Shown here: positions 33,153 to 44,700 of the stretch, piece after piece
Layout of the letters: each line of letters opens with the position of its first letter
Numbering within the stretch: position 1 is the stretch's first letter
Source of the DNA: Cliona cf. orientalis
Lineage: Eukaryota; Porifera; Demospongiae; Clionaida; Clionaidae
Direction of reading: 5' to 3'
NCBI GenBank assembly: GCA_963930775.1
Contig: OZ005705.1
Span: forward strand, 4,030,001 to 4,094,000
DNA: 64,000 bases
Notes under the pieces: generated by a model
The model's database searches: none
What the model was told of the DNA's origin: nothing
Seen by the model: only the letters and a program-made list of their open reading frames with translations
Program-made: the position numbers and the translations under genes

Positions 33153-33980
33153 TACTACTGCATCCACCAGACCTGGTACCACACTCATTCATCAATACAT
33201 TGCTCAAATGAGCATCCGTCCATTCTAGAGTCCACCTCATGGTGTGGAGGGTAGGTGGATTTTGGCTGGGTACAGTGAGAATAACTTATACAATGTCATT
33301 TGCTTGTATTAACACTCGTATTGACTCAAAATGTGGTGTACATTGCGTGCAAGTCAGTAATTTAGTTATGCTACAATACCACACCATAATTAGCTATTTG
33401 TATGGCAATAATATTTGTGTTACCCATCTTAATATTATCCAGGAGATGAGAAGTTGCAGCAACGGAAAAAAAGCTCATGAGTGTTATTCTGTCTGTGTTT
33501 ACGTCAGTTCAAATTGTGCTGTTTATTTATTTTCTATCTATAATGAGAACTTGAGCAATAATTATCATGTGGCTATCTGCTAATGGAGATTTGAAAACAA
33601 TTAAAAATAGCTAGCTGTTCAGTAGATGGGACCTAGCATGCCTACCTATCACTGGCTGTGACTCAAGAGTGGTAGCTACTACAAAATTGCTTTACTCAAA
33701 CTGAAGTAAAGTGTATTAATATTCTGCACTGTAGGTGATTGACAACAAGTTGATAATTCTCCTCGCTAAGATCTGCCCTGCGCTGTGACTGCACTGTACT
33801 GGCAGACAAGTTCAAAATCGCGTAGGTATAGGGTTAAAGCGGGCAACGATGACCTTTGACCCCATAAAGTACGCCCAAATTTGAAATTCGTGTCACTCTA
33901 GCCTGTGACAACGGTATGGACCGGATCCACGGACTGGACAGACATATTCGTATGAATCTCGTTATGTACCGACTTACTTA
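33153..33980. other. No features recognised
   Basis: Short unrelated ORFs only. Nothing matched a family I know. Confidence 0.4.
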
Positions 33981-34960
33981 TTGGTATTTAATCACAGGGG
34001 TTCCCCCAACCCGCCAAGGAGCATCAAGTTTAACCCCTTTCGTATGAAATTCCACGCCCTTGCGCTTGCGCTCATACACACTCTTCACACAATAGCTTGC
34101 TATACAGAACAATAATATTCTGTTCCTACAAAACTCATAATAATAATATTATGTCCCTATAAAATTCATAAGGATGTTTCATTACAGGTCAGTAGCTACT
34201 GCATGACAAGCTAGCCTTGCAAAGTTGCCTTAGCTGAGCTCTTGAGTCCCGATCCAACAGAGGCTAGGCTAGGTTGTGCCTCAGTCCACCTATATGTACT
34301 AGTACTTTAATAGCTACATGTAGCTAGCCACTATGTTGCCATCCTGGTTCTTCAGAAGTTCTCATGTTTCACTCTCAAGGACGTCCTGTGGACACCATGC
34401 TTTGAGTCCTGGTGGTAGGTAACTGTCTTTTTATCAGAGCTGTCTCCAAGGTAAGTTTGCTCAGGAGGTTTTGTATCTTACTTTAATAACTGTGGCCATG
34501 TTGTCTCAGCTGGTCACAGTAAGATATGAAATCTCCTAGTCTCCCGGCTCTCAATATTTGAGGAGTTTAGCAGACTCTGTACCGAAAAGCTTCAACATTT
34601 GGCACTGGCCCTGGCCCAGGCAGAACTAGATCTATATTGAGCAGCTGAATCACCTTTCAGTTTTATCTATGGTTTCGAAGTTGGGGGTGGATGAGATACA
34701 CAGCATTGCCTACCTCCACCACCTAATGGATTTTATATCTAGTCGAAATTCCTTGAAGATTTGAAGCTCCAGAGATGGCAAAACAGTATCCAGTCGTCTC
34801 CGTCTACTTAACAAAATCCTAGAGACTATTTACTACAGCTACGCATATAACTTCTATTGAACATAGACTATCAGAGTGCAAGGGCGTGGAATTTCATACG
34901 AAAGGGGTTAAACTTGATGCTCCTTGGCAGGTTGGGGGAAACCCTGTGATTAAATACCAA
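33981..34960. mobile_element. TIR element with ~95-bp arms
   Basis: Arms 33981-34074 and 34869-34960 are reverse complements (TTGGTATTTAATCACAGGG, AGGAGCATCAAGTTTAACCC, CATACGAAAGGGG). The 0.8-kb interior has no recognisable gene. Confidence 0.85.
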
Positions 34961-34974
34961 TGAGTAAGATTCTA

Positions 34975-35174
34975 CCGTATAGCCGGAATATTTGGCGGTT
35001 TGGCGGTCTACATTACAACCACCAAATTAAAATGCGCCAAAATTTCCTACTCGCATATATAGGTATGGCGATCCCGTACCGAACCGCCAAATTTAAATCC
35101 GCCAATCTTCTTGCAATAGTGATTTTGGGCTCAACCGCCAAATTTAATTCCCGCCAATATTTCCGGCTATACGG
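34975..35174. mobile_element. CCGTA-group MITE (CCGCCAAATTTAA subfamily)
   Basis: TA at both sides; CCGTATAGCCGGAATATTTGG and complement. ACCGCCAAATTTAA-type words occur four or more times. A decayed inverted relative is at 41752-41954. Confidence 0.9.
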
Positions 35175-35794
35175 TATTATACATGCATGGTGGCCATATA
35201 TATATATATAATAATTCCGAGCGAAGCGAGGTCTCTACTCGGGCTCGAGAGTCGTTTTGTATGGCTTCTGGGCATATCTTTCGCGTGCATCTAAATTTTC
35301 TTTCTTACTCTCTTCGGCGACTCAGGCCACGTCTCCATGTGTTGCTGAGTCAAAAGCTGTGGCCTCCCTCAAGATGGTCATGCAAGGCCTACAAACTCTA
35401 CTGTTCTGCTGGACCGTGCTTACCAGGAAAATCAATGTTCGCGCGGCCAAAAATGATCGCACCTTCTTGGCCCAAAGTTGTTCGTCATGTCGCTGATGGT
35501 AAAGATGTTGCTACCCGTAGCCTGTCAATTGGCCTACTCTTGGCTTCATTCTTCCAAGACTGACGACTTAATGGAGCTCCTTTTGTTGCTAATGCTGCAG
35601 CATAGGTGAAAGAGACCACTCTTTTGTTATGTGATCTACACGTTCAACACAAATTCAATTTACTGGGCCATGGGAAGGGGAAACCCTAAAAATTAATATA
35701 CAATTTCATTATGCATAAACAGGAAGTTCAATACAGGATATTGGCATAGTGGGTCGCTGAGCGAAGACTGCTACACGAAGTGTAACTCTAGTAA

Positions 35795-36460
35795 CTAGTG
35801 TTAATGCAGGGAATTTGGGGGCGAGCCGGAGCGAGCGCTGAATTCTGTCAAATTTCACGTTGAGGCGTGGCTGTATATGATTCAGCAGCTAGTCGCAGGC
35901 TCTCGCATTTGCTGTAGCCTGGCCTCTCTTTCTTCAGCTGACTCAACATTAGCCTATCGCGTGTGCGTTGCAGACATGCTTGCCTTTAGCTTTGTTCTAC
36001 TGTTTGAGCAGCTCGTTTGGCCCTGTTTCTGACTCGCCTCTTTGCCAATCTTTCTTCCGAGTCTTTATTCGGCTGACTCCGAGGCGTGGCAAGCTCTGTC
36101 TCGCTCTCGCCTTCTCTGAAGCTTTTTTTCTCTTTAATCTTCGGCTGATCCAGAGAATAACTGACTTTCGTTTTTGGTAAAGCCATGGGATTTAAAGAAG
36201 AAGGACTTTCGAAAACAGACTGCTTGTACACGTGTTTGCTGCAATCGCTAGCGTTAGCGCTTGCATGCATTGTACTTATAAATTTGCAATTCGCTAAATT
36301 ATAGATACAGCCTGTAGAGCCCAGGCTATGGTAGTAGAATATTTCGCGTTTATGTTCATAGAGCCATGCTAGGGATATAATTTCGCGTGACCGACGTACC
36401 ATAATATACAGTGGAACAATGACGAATCGTCTATGTGGGGCTCGCTCAGACTTGCCCCAA
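35795..36460 (-). mobile_element. Helitron-like element, copy 1 (666 bp)
   Basis: On the minus strand it starts TTGGGGCAAGTCTGAGCGAG after an A and ends CCCTGCATTAACACTAG before a T, with no target duplication. A same-length relative (58787-59458) has the same ends and the same A^T placement. The CTAG terminus, A-T insertion and subterminal inverted GGGGCGAGCC/GGCTCGCCCC fit Helitrons, particularly Helentron-type ones, although the 5' end is TT rather than TC. A minus-strand frame (36402-35986) ends in an Arg/Lys-rich LAKRRVRNRAKRAAQTVEQS segment, like low-complexity stretches I associate with Helitron proteins; that resemblance is weak. Confidence 0.65.
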
Positions 36461-36506
36461 TAATATGCCCACGCTCCATTACGTCACAATAGCCCCCACC
36501 TGTACC

Positions 36507-36839
36507 TAGTCTCGCGGAGCCAGACCCTTACGCGCGGGGAGAGGGTCTGGTGACTTGCTATACACGGAGTTGTTCCGGCGCCCTGTACAGGGCGGCACCA
36601 ATCAGATTGCAGCTTCACTGTGTTACCATAGTCACGCGCCTCCACAATATCGCGCATTGTCATTAAACATCGCGCCCTTTGAAATGATAGGCAAGCACGC
36701 GCTGCGCAATAGAAACCTAACGTGACGTCACGTAAAATGGCCAATTATTGCATTCCAGCAGAACAACTCCGTGTATATATAGCTATAGCAAGTCACCAGA
36801 CCCTCTCCCCCCGTGTAAGGGTCCGGCTCCGCAAGACTA
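36507..36839. mobile_element. TIR MITE (TAGTCTCGCGGAGCCAGACC), 9-bp duplication
   Basis: Ends TAGTCTCGCGGAGCCAGACC and complement. ACCTGTACC at 36498-36506 and 36840-36848. Contains the palindrome TGACGTCA near 36723. Nine-bp duplications are typical of MULE-type transposons; the assignment is inference. Confidence 0.75.
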
Positions 36840-37500
36840 ACCTGTACCTACCTATACCTGCGCTGCATGCATGCCATGCATATGCGCATACGCACGGTAT
36901 TATTTTTCCGAGCGAAGCGAAGTTCCCACTTAGTCTCGCAAGCTACACCCTGATTGAAGGGTGCGGCTTACGAGAATAGTTCCCACTCGGGTCCTTGTTG
37001 CACTTGCATGGCTTCCCAAATTTCTAAATTCTCGTTCTCGGCCACCAGAGCACCACAGGCCAGCCTTTGCAGTTTATCAAGATTGCTAACCTGCTACTGA
37101 GTACCACAAAGCCGTGCAATGCTTCGTCTTGCCTAAGTATATTATGTACCCCATTTGAAAAATTGTGCGCCTCCCTTAAAGCTCGCACTCCACTGTCACA
37201 GTTGTGGCCCCAATTTCATTACTACTCACAGATTGGCTGACAATCGGCCCACTCTTTGAACATGTCAAACTGATAAGGCCATGCAAAGTTAATCTTTTGT
37301 TTCTTGTCCCCACCCGCATGTACATCAAACCCCCCGTGTCTAGCTTTGATATTCAGATTTTGGCTGGGTGACGTCATCATAATTAACCATTCTGGGGCGT
37401 GGTCTCATCGTTAGTCGCTCGAGGCCAGAGTGGATGCTCTACAAATGTCATTGAATGCTCAGCTTCTACCAACAATATTGGTCAGAAAAGATCATCAATA
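36840..37500. other. Mostly featureless, short foldback
   Basis: A small inverted pair, TAGTCTCGCAAGCTACACCC with GGGTGCGGCTTACGAGAATA, lies near 36934-36982. The GAGCGAAGCGAAGTTCCCACT stretch near 36910 echoes 35217. No gene seen. Confidence 0.4.
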
Positions 37501-37915
37501 AGGCCACTCCAATTTAATGTATTGTTTCACGAGTACGGCGACTCAATATTTTGCCAATTTGATTTATAAATGTAAATTTATGGGTGTGGTTTAATAGTGC
37601 GCACGTGCACTTGCTGCCATATACATGTACATAGCTGCACGTTGTGATAGCTACCGTTTTCATGTAAATTCTTGTGGGAGATGCAGATCAGCTGTGGGTT
37701 AGTGCTAAAGTAAAGCGGGGAAGTGTGTTGTGCTGGTTTCACCTACCGTTTTTCCAGCCATAGTCGAGGATACGTCTGGCGAAGCAGCCAAAATAATGAA
37801 ATTCATGATTCTTATAATGAATTCATACATAACGTTTACAAATTTATTCCTACCTACCGACTCACTCTTTCTGGCTATCCTACTCGTGAAACAATACATC
37901 AAATTGGAGTGGCCT
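37501..37915. mobile_element. TIR MITE (AGGCCACTCCAATTTAATG)
   Basis: AGGCCACTCCAATTTAATGT and the complement of ACATCAAATTGGAGTGGCCT. Relative at 58123-58397. Confidence 0.8.
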
Positions 37916-38472
37916 AACTGCTGTGATACTGGAAATGGAGCAGATATAGAGCAAATCATTGTTAAAGTTGCCATTTCAGCTTGTTAGCAATTAATGTGTG
38001 TGGCTAGGGGTGTGGTATCAAATATCAAAATCATCCGTGTCCCTTATGTGCTTTGGAGTATCCTATAGGACGAGAAACAGAATATTTTATTTGTGTGGCC
38101 TAACCTAGCTAAAAATTGGACTTACTGTGTGGGCGTAATGTTGCGTCCATGGACTTATTCGCACATATCCTGTAGTCTCTTTGTCAGTTCCTTCACAAAC
38201 ATGGGAGATGTCTAAAGCCGGTACCTATCCAATACTAAACTTTCAGACTCCTAGTCTTAACTAGCGCTTCGCCAGAGACGGTCAAACAGATCTACAGAAC
38301 GCAAGGATTTTAGCTCCGTCGACTCGTAGCAACCTTGCCCCACCCTATACCCTAGCTAGCTAGCTAGCTGGAGCCTCGAGCCTCGTGCTTTGGCACGTGC
38401 CAACCACGAGGCTAGCTAGCTAGCCCCACCCAGTGCTCGTACGATCGTCGATCGTAAGGATATGTGGTGCAA
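37916..38472. other. Putative 5' flank of the ceramidase gene
   Basis: No gene. Contains a hairpin-prone TAGCTAGCTAGC stretch with AGCCTCGTGCTTTGGCACG around 38350-38420. A promoter presumably lies here, but I see no convincing TATA or initiator. Confidence 0.3.
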
Positions 38473-38533
38473 CCATGGATGGATAATAATATAATATGTA
38501 CACGTAAGCGTATTATATTATCCATGGTGCAAC
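38473..38533. promoter_or_regulatory. Inverted repeat just upstream of the ceramidase start
   Basis: CCATGGATGGATAATAATATAATA and TATTATATTATCCATGG form a near-perfect hairpin around a GTACACGTAAGCG loop, 40 bp before the ATG. If transcribed it would put a stable stem and extra CATGG starts in the 5' UTR. Regulatory role is inference; it may be a tiny foldback element. Confidence 0.4.
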
Positions 38534-38572
38534 GCTAAATCCGGTATCGCATTAATTTCTGAGCTCTGAGTA

Positions 38573-38704
38573 ATGGCTCTATTTCAACTCATCTTACTAT
38601 TGTGTTTGGTATTTGTACACTGGGGAGATGGAGCTGTTGGAGATGTATACTACATTGGCACTGGTCGCTACGATATCACAGGACCAGCTGCAGAGACTGA
38701 GATG
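38573..38704 (+). CDS. ASAH2: Neutral ceramidase exon 1 (signal peptide)
   Basis: ATG at 38573 opens a hydrophobic leader, then GDVYYIGTGRYDITGPAAE. Donor GTTTGT. No in-frame ATG further upstream gives a better leader. 44 codons, phase 0. Confidence 0.85.
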
Positions 38705-41700
38705 GTTTGTGTGTGTGAGAGAGAGAACGTTTTATAAAGTTGACCTACTGTTTCTGTTTGGGCGTTTTCTACCATTGAAAGTGTAGCTTCACCTATTCCT
38801 TTGTGCCTCCCTAGCTGAATGAGATTTTAACGTAAGATCCCCCCTCCCCCAAAAGAAGTGGCTTTATATATTATTATGGGGCTGCCCCCTAAGACTTGTA
38901 TCCCCCTTGAATTTGATACTAGATGCTTGCCTCCACGTGAGTGAAATTCACCTCTATGTATGTTTCTTACTCGCCTCAGATGGGCTATGCCATGCCTCAG
39001 CAGATCAGCAATGGTATCCACTTTAGACAGTACAGTCGTGCTTTCATCTTGGCTGACTCACTTAATCGGACTAAAGTTGTTTTCATTAATGCTGACATCT
39101 GTATGGGAAGTCAAATTATGAAGATAGAGGTTGGTGGTGTGAAGTTGTATATTGGGATTACACCATCAGGAGCACTTCATGTGCTCCTGACACTGTATAT
39201 GAAGCAACTATTGCTTGCCAATCATCTTTTACATGTAGGTCATAAGAAAGCTGCAGGCATTGTATGGAGACATGTACTCGGACAGTAATGTACTGATTAG
39301 TGGTATTCACACTCACTCAGGGCCAGCTGGATATTTCCAATATGTGCTCTTTGAGGTACTCGATATAATTATTACATAATTATAATAATTATTAATGATC
39401 AGCTGTAATATTATCATTTCCTCTCCTTAGGTCATGTCGCTAGGTTTTGTTGGTCAGACCCTTGATGTCATTGTCGATGGTATTGTCGAGAGCGTGAAGA
39501 TGGCCCATGAGAACATGAGGCCCGGTCATCTCTTCATTAATGCAGGATCCTTGCTTGATGCAAGTGTCAATCGAAGTCCTTCAGCTTACTTGAATAATCC
39601 AGAGGCAGAGAGAGCATTGTAAGTACCGTAGAATCTCGCAATTATGCCCCCCTGCATTTTTAGCTCAAGTTGCATAGGTAATTTTGTCTCGCGTATAAGC
39701 CACCCTCCCTAGCAGTAAAATGTAGATACATAAGCTGATAAAATAGTAGGTACAGCTAGCAAACTAGCTATTTGTGCCATAATATTATTATGCCTTATTT
39801 TGTTGTTTTTCTCGAGTTTTGCCTGTCAAACAACCAGAGAAAGTACAGAGATTGAGCGCTCACGTGGCATTCAACGGTTGGTAATGGTCGTCAGACGGAA
39901 ATGTAACGAACGATCCTGCGAATGAGCCCCCTACCCACTTTTGCCTAATGCTAAGCATGCACAAAGGGAGAGGGCGGTGTAATCGCGGTAAAAATTGTTG
40001 ACATAAAGCAATAATTATTTTACTGGGAAGAAGTGCCTTCCCGACAAAAAATGGCCACAGAGCTCAGTTATATCAAAAGTTTTTACACTATTTACATGTA
40101 CAAGCAGACTAGACAGAGTTAGCCTTCAACACTCGTTTTTCTTGAATTCATCGGAATGAAGGAATACAGAGCGCCAGAACTCGGGGCGTGGCCCACCCCA
40201 AAATCGTACAAAAATTCAAGTTGGCAAAAACGAAACAAAAATTAACAATGGCTATACAAAAGCTGCCATCATGACAAAACTGTAACTGCAATTGATATCA
40301 TAACAGAGATACTGTTTTATGGATAGATATAGCTTGTTTTCTTGGATTTGAAGGGTAGCCATCTGGTAAGGCAATCGTACACAAACGGTCGATTTCACCT
40401 AATATTTTGAAGATTTCAGACGGCCATAATTCTCCACCTGCATAATAGAGAAACTTCTACAGAAAAGTATACGTTCATTCCGAACTTATAAACATTCTAA
40501 ACACACCGACGTGCGCCACCCGAAAATCGTACAAAAATTCAAGTTGTCCCCAGACACTTACCTTCGTTTGTGTGCGTTTGCCTCCTTGTAGCCTGATCGA
40601 CGACACTATTCAGAACTTAGAGTGACTCATAATAAATATCCATCCTTCCTCTGACTGCAAAGCCTCTAAACCGCTTATCTGGACACTTTCACTTGGCTGA
40701 ATGAGGGCCAGTATACAATGACTCTGAATGTGCTGTGCACACTCAGCACATTTTTGCTGACGTCAGCAGGAATTAAACTTTGGGGTCTACGGTAGACTGA
40801 AGGTCATGGAAACAAATGTAATATAGATTGTGTTTGTTATTGAGGGCTTATTGAGCAATCATACATGTACTTGTAGGTGGCAATATGCAGCAGGTTTAGG
40901 CTCGTCCCCAGTCTCCCCGATCTTTTTCAATGTACACAAGAGAAAAGAGGGGGAGCCTGGTAAAGCTTATCATGTGCGTGACATCAGGTGGAACCGACTT
41001 CCATATATGGGTGCACACGTGTCCCGGCTGTATCTATAGCGCGCACTGTGCTAGGCTTTGACCACATGGTCTAGCGGCTCAGTAGTGTGCCGTGAACTTC
41101 TCGGGAAGATGCTCAGCAGTAGAACGAAGTGTCCAAGTAACGCTTTCCCGCGAGGTAAATTATAAGTATAAAGTTTATAGCCCGGAACGCGCACGCGCCC
41201 ATATATGGAAGTCGATTCTACCTGATGTCACACACGTGACAAGTTTTACCAGGCTCCCCGTCTTTTCTCTCATGTGCGTTGAAAAAGATTGGGGAGACTG
41301 GGGACGAGGCAACAACAGGTTATCAATGATAGACCCTCCTCCAAGTAATGTGCCTCATGCGGAATAGTACGACATGCATGATCTTATGTCATGTGATTGT
41401 GTATTTTAATGATATCTGTACATGTATATGTATGACCTTGCTGTAAATTAATGCATATACACTTGTAATGAAGCGCTTTCGTGCAAAACCCAATGCATGC
41501 AATAGCTAGCTACATATATAGCTAGTCTAGAGTAACCACAAGAATGTATTAATATGGATTGCGCGCAATTTTGTAATACCGTACAACATGTTTATGCTGA
41601 TAGAGCACAAGCTAAAAAAATAATTGCGATTTTAACTTTTGTGTGGTTTTCTGGTAAAGGTCGTCACACCTCTACATTAAGATGGATTATGAAAAGTCCT

Positions 41701-44700
41701 AGGACGCGAATTTTCTTGCACTAATTAGATCTTACGTTTTATGTACATAAACACGGTAGTCAGAAATATTAGCGGGAATTATCAGTTGAGCCCAAAATTG
41801 CTATTGCTAGAATATTAGTGGATTCAAATTTGGCGGTTTGGTATGGGATCGCCATACGTATATATGCGACTAGGAAATTTTGACTAATTTTTATTTGGCG
41901 GTTGCAATACAGACCACCAAACCGTAATTTCCTGCTGAATTTTTCGGCCATACGGTGGTATCACAATGCATGCCAGATCTAGTAAAAGAAACAGCATACT
42001 GTGACCAGTGATGAGTCAGTCAGGCTTAGCCGCTAAGAACTATCACTAGATCTATATTAAATGAAGCGATCAGTGTCTCTTTTATCAATCAAGATCTCAT
42101 CAAGAAGTGAAGAAGGCAGTGGTAGTCACATGAAACGTTTTTTCAATGAAATTCACACAACGTTGAAAATGCCACAGAAGCCTAACGGCACCTTGTTTTT
42201 AACGTATAAACCATGCGTGTAACAGCTAATTGGGTAATAGACATACATGGAATGACTACTGTACCCGTTGCGCATACGCCGAGGGTCAGTAAGGTAGTCG
42301 TCTTAGCACTGCTGGCCAGAGCCCAAGTTACAGTGTATCAACAGATAGTTTAGCATAGGCATAATACGAAATCATGTACATGTAACATGCATGTCACATG
42401 CATATTTCAGGTGATGACATGCACTAACCTTGGCGCAGGTTATATGCAGGTTCCATTTGTATCTACATGCATGTAGCATGTAACATGCATGGATTTGGAC
42501 TGTTTTCCATGCATGTTACATGACATACATGTAACATGTGTAAAACAAAGATTAAAACAGGCGATTGAGAAGTCAAAAATCGCCTTCCTCGTCTGTGTAC
42601 ACGTACATGTACGCATATAAATCTAGGTGGGATGGGGTCAGCGTACGTTTAAACGTCGAGAGATTCAGAATGAATACCTACATGTATGTGATATACTTAG
42701 CACATACACCTTTTTTAGCATGCATCAAACATGTCATGTCACTTACATGAAACATGCATGTCACTTGTTTATTATATGCCTGTTACTCTTGCTAAGTGCT
42801 AGTAACATGCATGTTGCATGCATAAGATTTCGTATAGGGTAGGCATAGGACTGAAATTTTCATGAACAAATACATGTAGCTGCAAAGCTCACTATCACGT
42901 TACAGTCTACACTAAGACCACCGGAAGTCAATACATTTTAATGTCAACATGCGGTTTGCATGCGCCTATGGGGGTTAATGATATGCATGCCATGCATGTG
43001 GGGTCAAAAATAGTGCATGTCTATGTACAACTGTATCTTCTAGTGTGAGTTAGCTATCGTTCTAGCTAAAGTACCATTGTAAAGAAGAAGAGCTGAGCTT
43101 CACATTGATACCAAGAACGAGACTAAGCGTGCCGAGCTGACCGATGTAGACATGAACCAGTTTTCAGTCGTGTATGGCTGATGGCATCTTTGAATTCGGG
43201 CCAAATCTGTAATACTCACACCAGTGCTAGGGGACTTGGTCCACAAGTAGGTAAGTACCAGAGCAGTTATTTTGCTGAATCCCGAGTCTTCCAGGGTCAC
43301 TCAGCCACCACGAGCGCTCTTTGAAAATCCAAAATAATTTATCACTTTAGCTTATTCTATTTTCTTGGTAGTAGCTAGCTAGACTGTCAACTAAACTTTA
43401 GCTACTAAACTAGCTACGTTATAGCTACCAACTCTTCATCTTGGGTACTTTCTTCGTGACAGTTCAACTCGCTCATCCATTTCTTGATCTTTTCTGGCTG
43501 AATGGAACTTTGAATTCGGGGCAAATCTGTAACACTCATTCCAGAACGAAAAACGAGGTATCCTCGATGTCTATACCATAGTGGCAGTGTATAGCAGTAG
43601 CATGGAACAGAACCGCTCGAGGCGCTTCGAGAAACGAGCCTTCGAAAACGAGAAAAATTCATTCTGGGGCGCGGTACACGGATAGATATACGGACGTATA
43701 CGAAATTATTGCGTGTACCTGCGTAATACATACGCACGCGTGCGTAATAATACGCAGGAAAACATCATTTCCGTTTTGCCATTAAACGGTAGGTCTTAGT
43801 GTAGACTGGTTAGCATCATTGAAATAGGCATGGTTCGAATGTGTTGTGGGTGTGCGAAATTTTCTCACATGCTTTATGCACAACTGTGCTTTTGGCCCCA
43901 ACCTTCCTGCAGCCAAGTGGTAGCTACTTGATCTCAAATTTCCGCTAGCTAGTGCATGTTAGATGCAGAGCTTGGTACTACTAGACCTGTATGAACAGTA
44001 AGTGAAATACAGATGCTATGAGCCAACATTGTACCCATGCACACTTGCTCGCCCTATGGATCCATGCAATTTTTCTTTTGTTAAGTATAGAAGCTAGTTA
44101 TACTAAATTAATGATCCTACTGTCATGAGTCAGCTAACTGTTTGTTGCAAATGGGTCGATGCACAATTGAGCTAACTGTCGACTATGCATGAGCTAAATT
44201 CGGTGGAATGCACTAGCGTATCCAGGGGGGTGCTCAGGGTGCTCGAGCACCTCCCTTAGGCTCAGAGGCATACAATTAATTAGTGCTAACATGCCTTAGT
44301 TTACATCAATAAATAATGTTACTAGCATTTTGCTAGATAAAACTCTCTATTAAAGCTTCAAAACCGCTAGCTAGTTCATTAGTAGCTGCTCACCTGAACG
44401 GTTTTCATGGTTTTTGAGCGGTGAAGAGTGAAAAGCATGGGCGATTCTTAATAATGCACACCCAATAACGGGCGAAAATGGTGGGTGTGGTCAACAAAAG
44501 TGGGCGTGGCTTCCAAATTTTCGCGCGTCAAGCACCCTCCTTTATTAAATCCTGGATACGCCACTGGAATGTGTCCATCAATGTGAATATGTTAGCATGC
44601 AGATTTTGCTTAGGCATTTGCCGTATGTGGCAGTAAAGATCTAGCCTGGGTGCTTACCCAGGAGTGGGTGCTCTCTATTTGCATAGCCAATACAAGCACC

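Noticed and set aside
37705..37974. 89-codon minus ORF as a gene before ceramidase
   Set aside because: Mostly inside the TIR element 37501-37915 and resembles no family.
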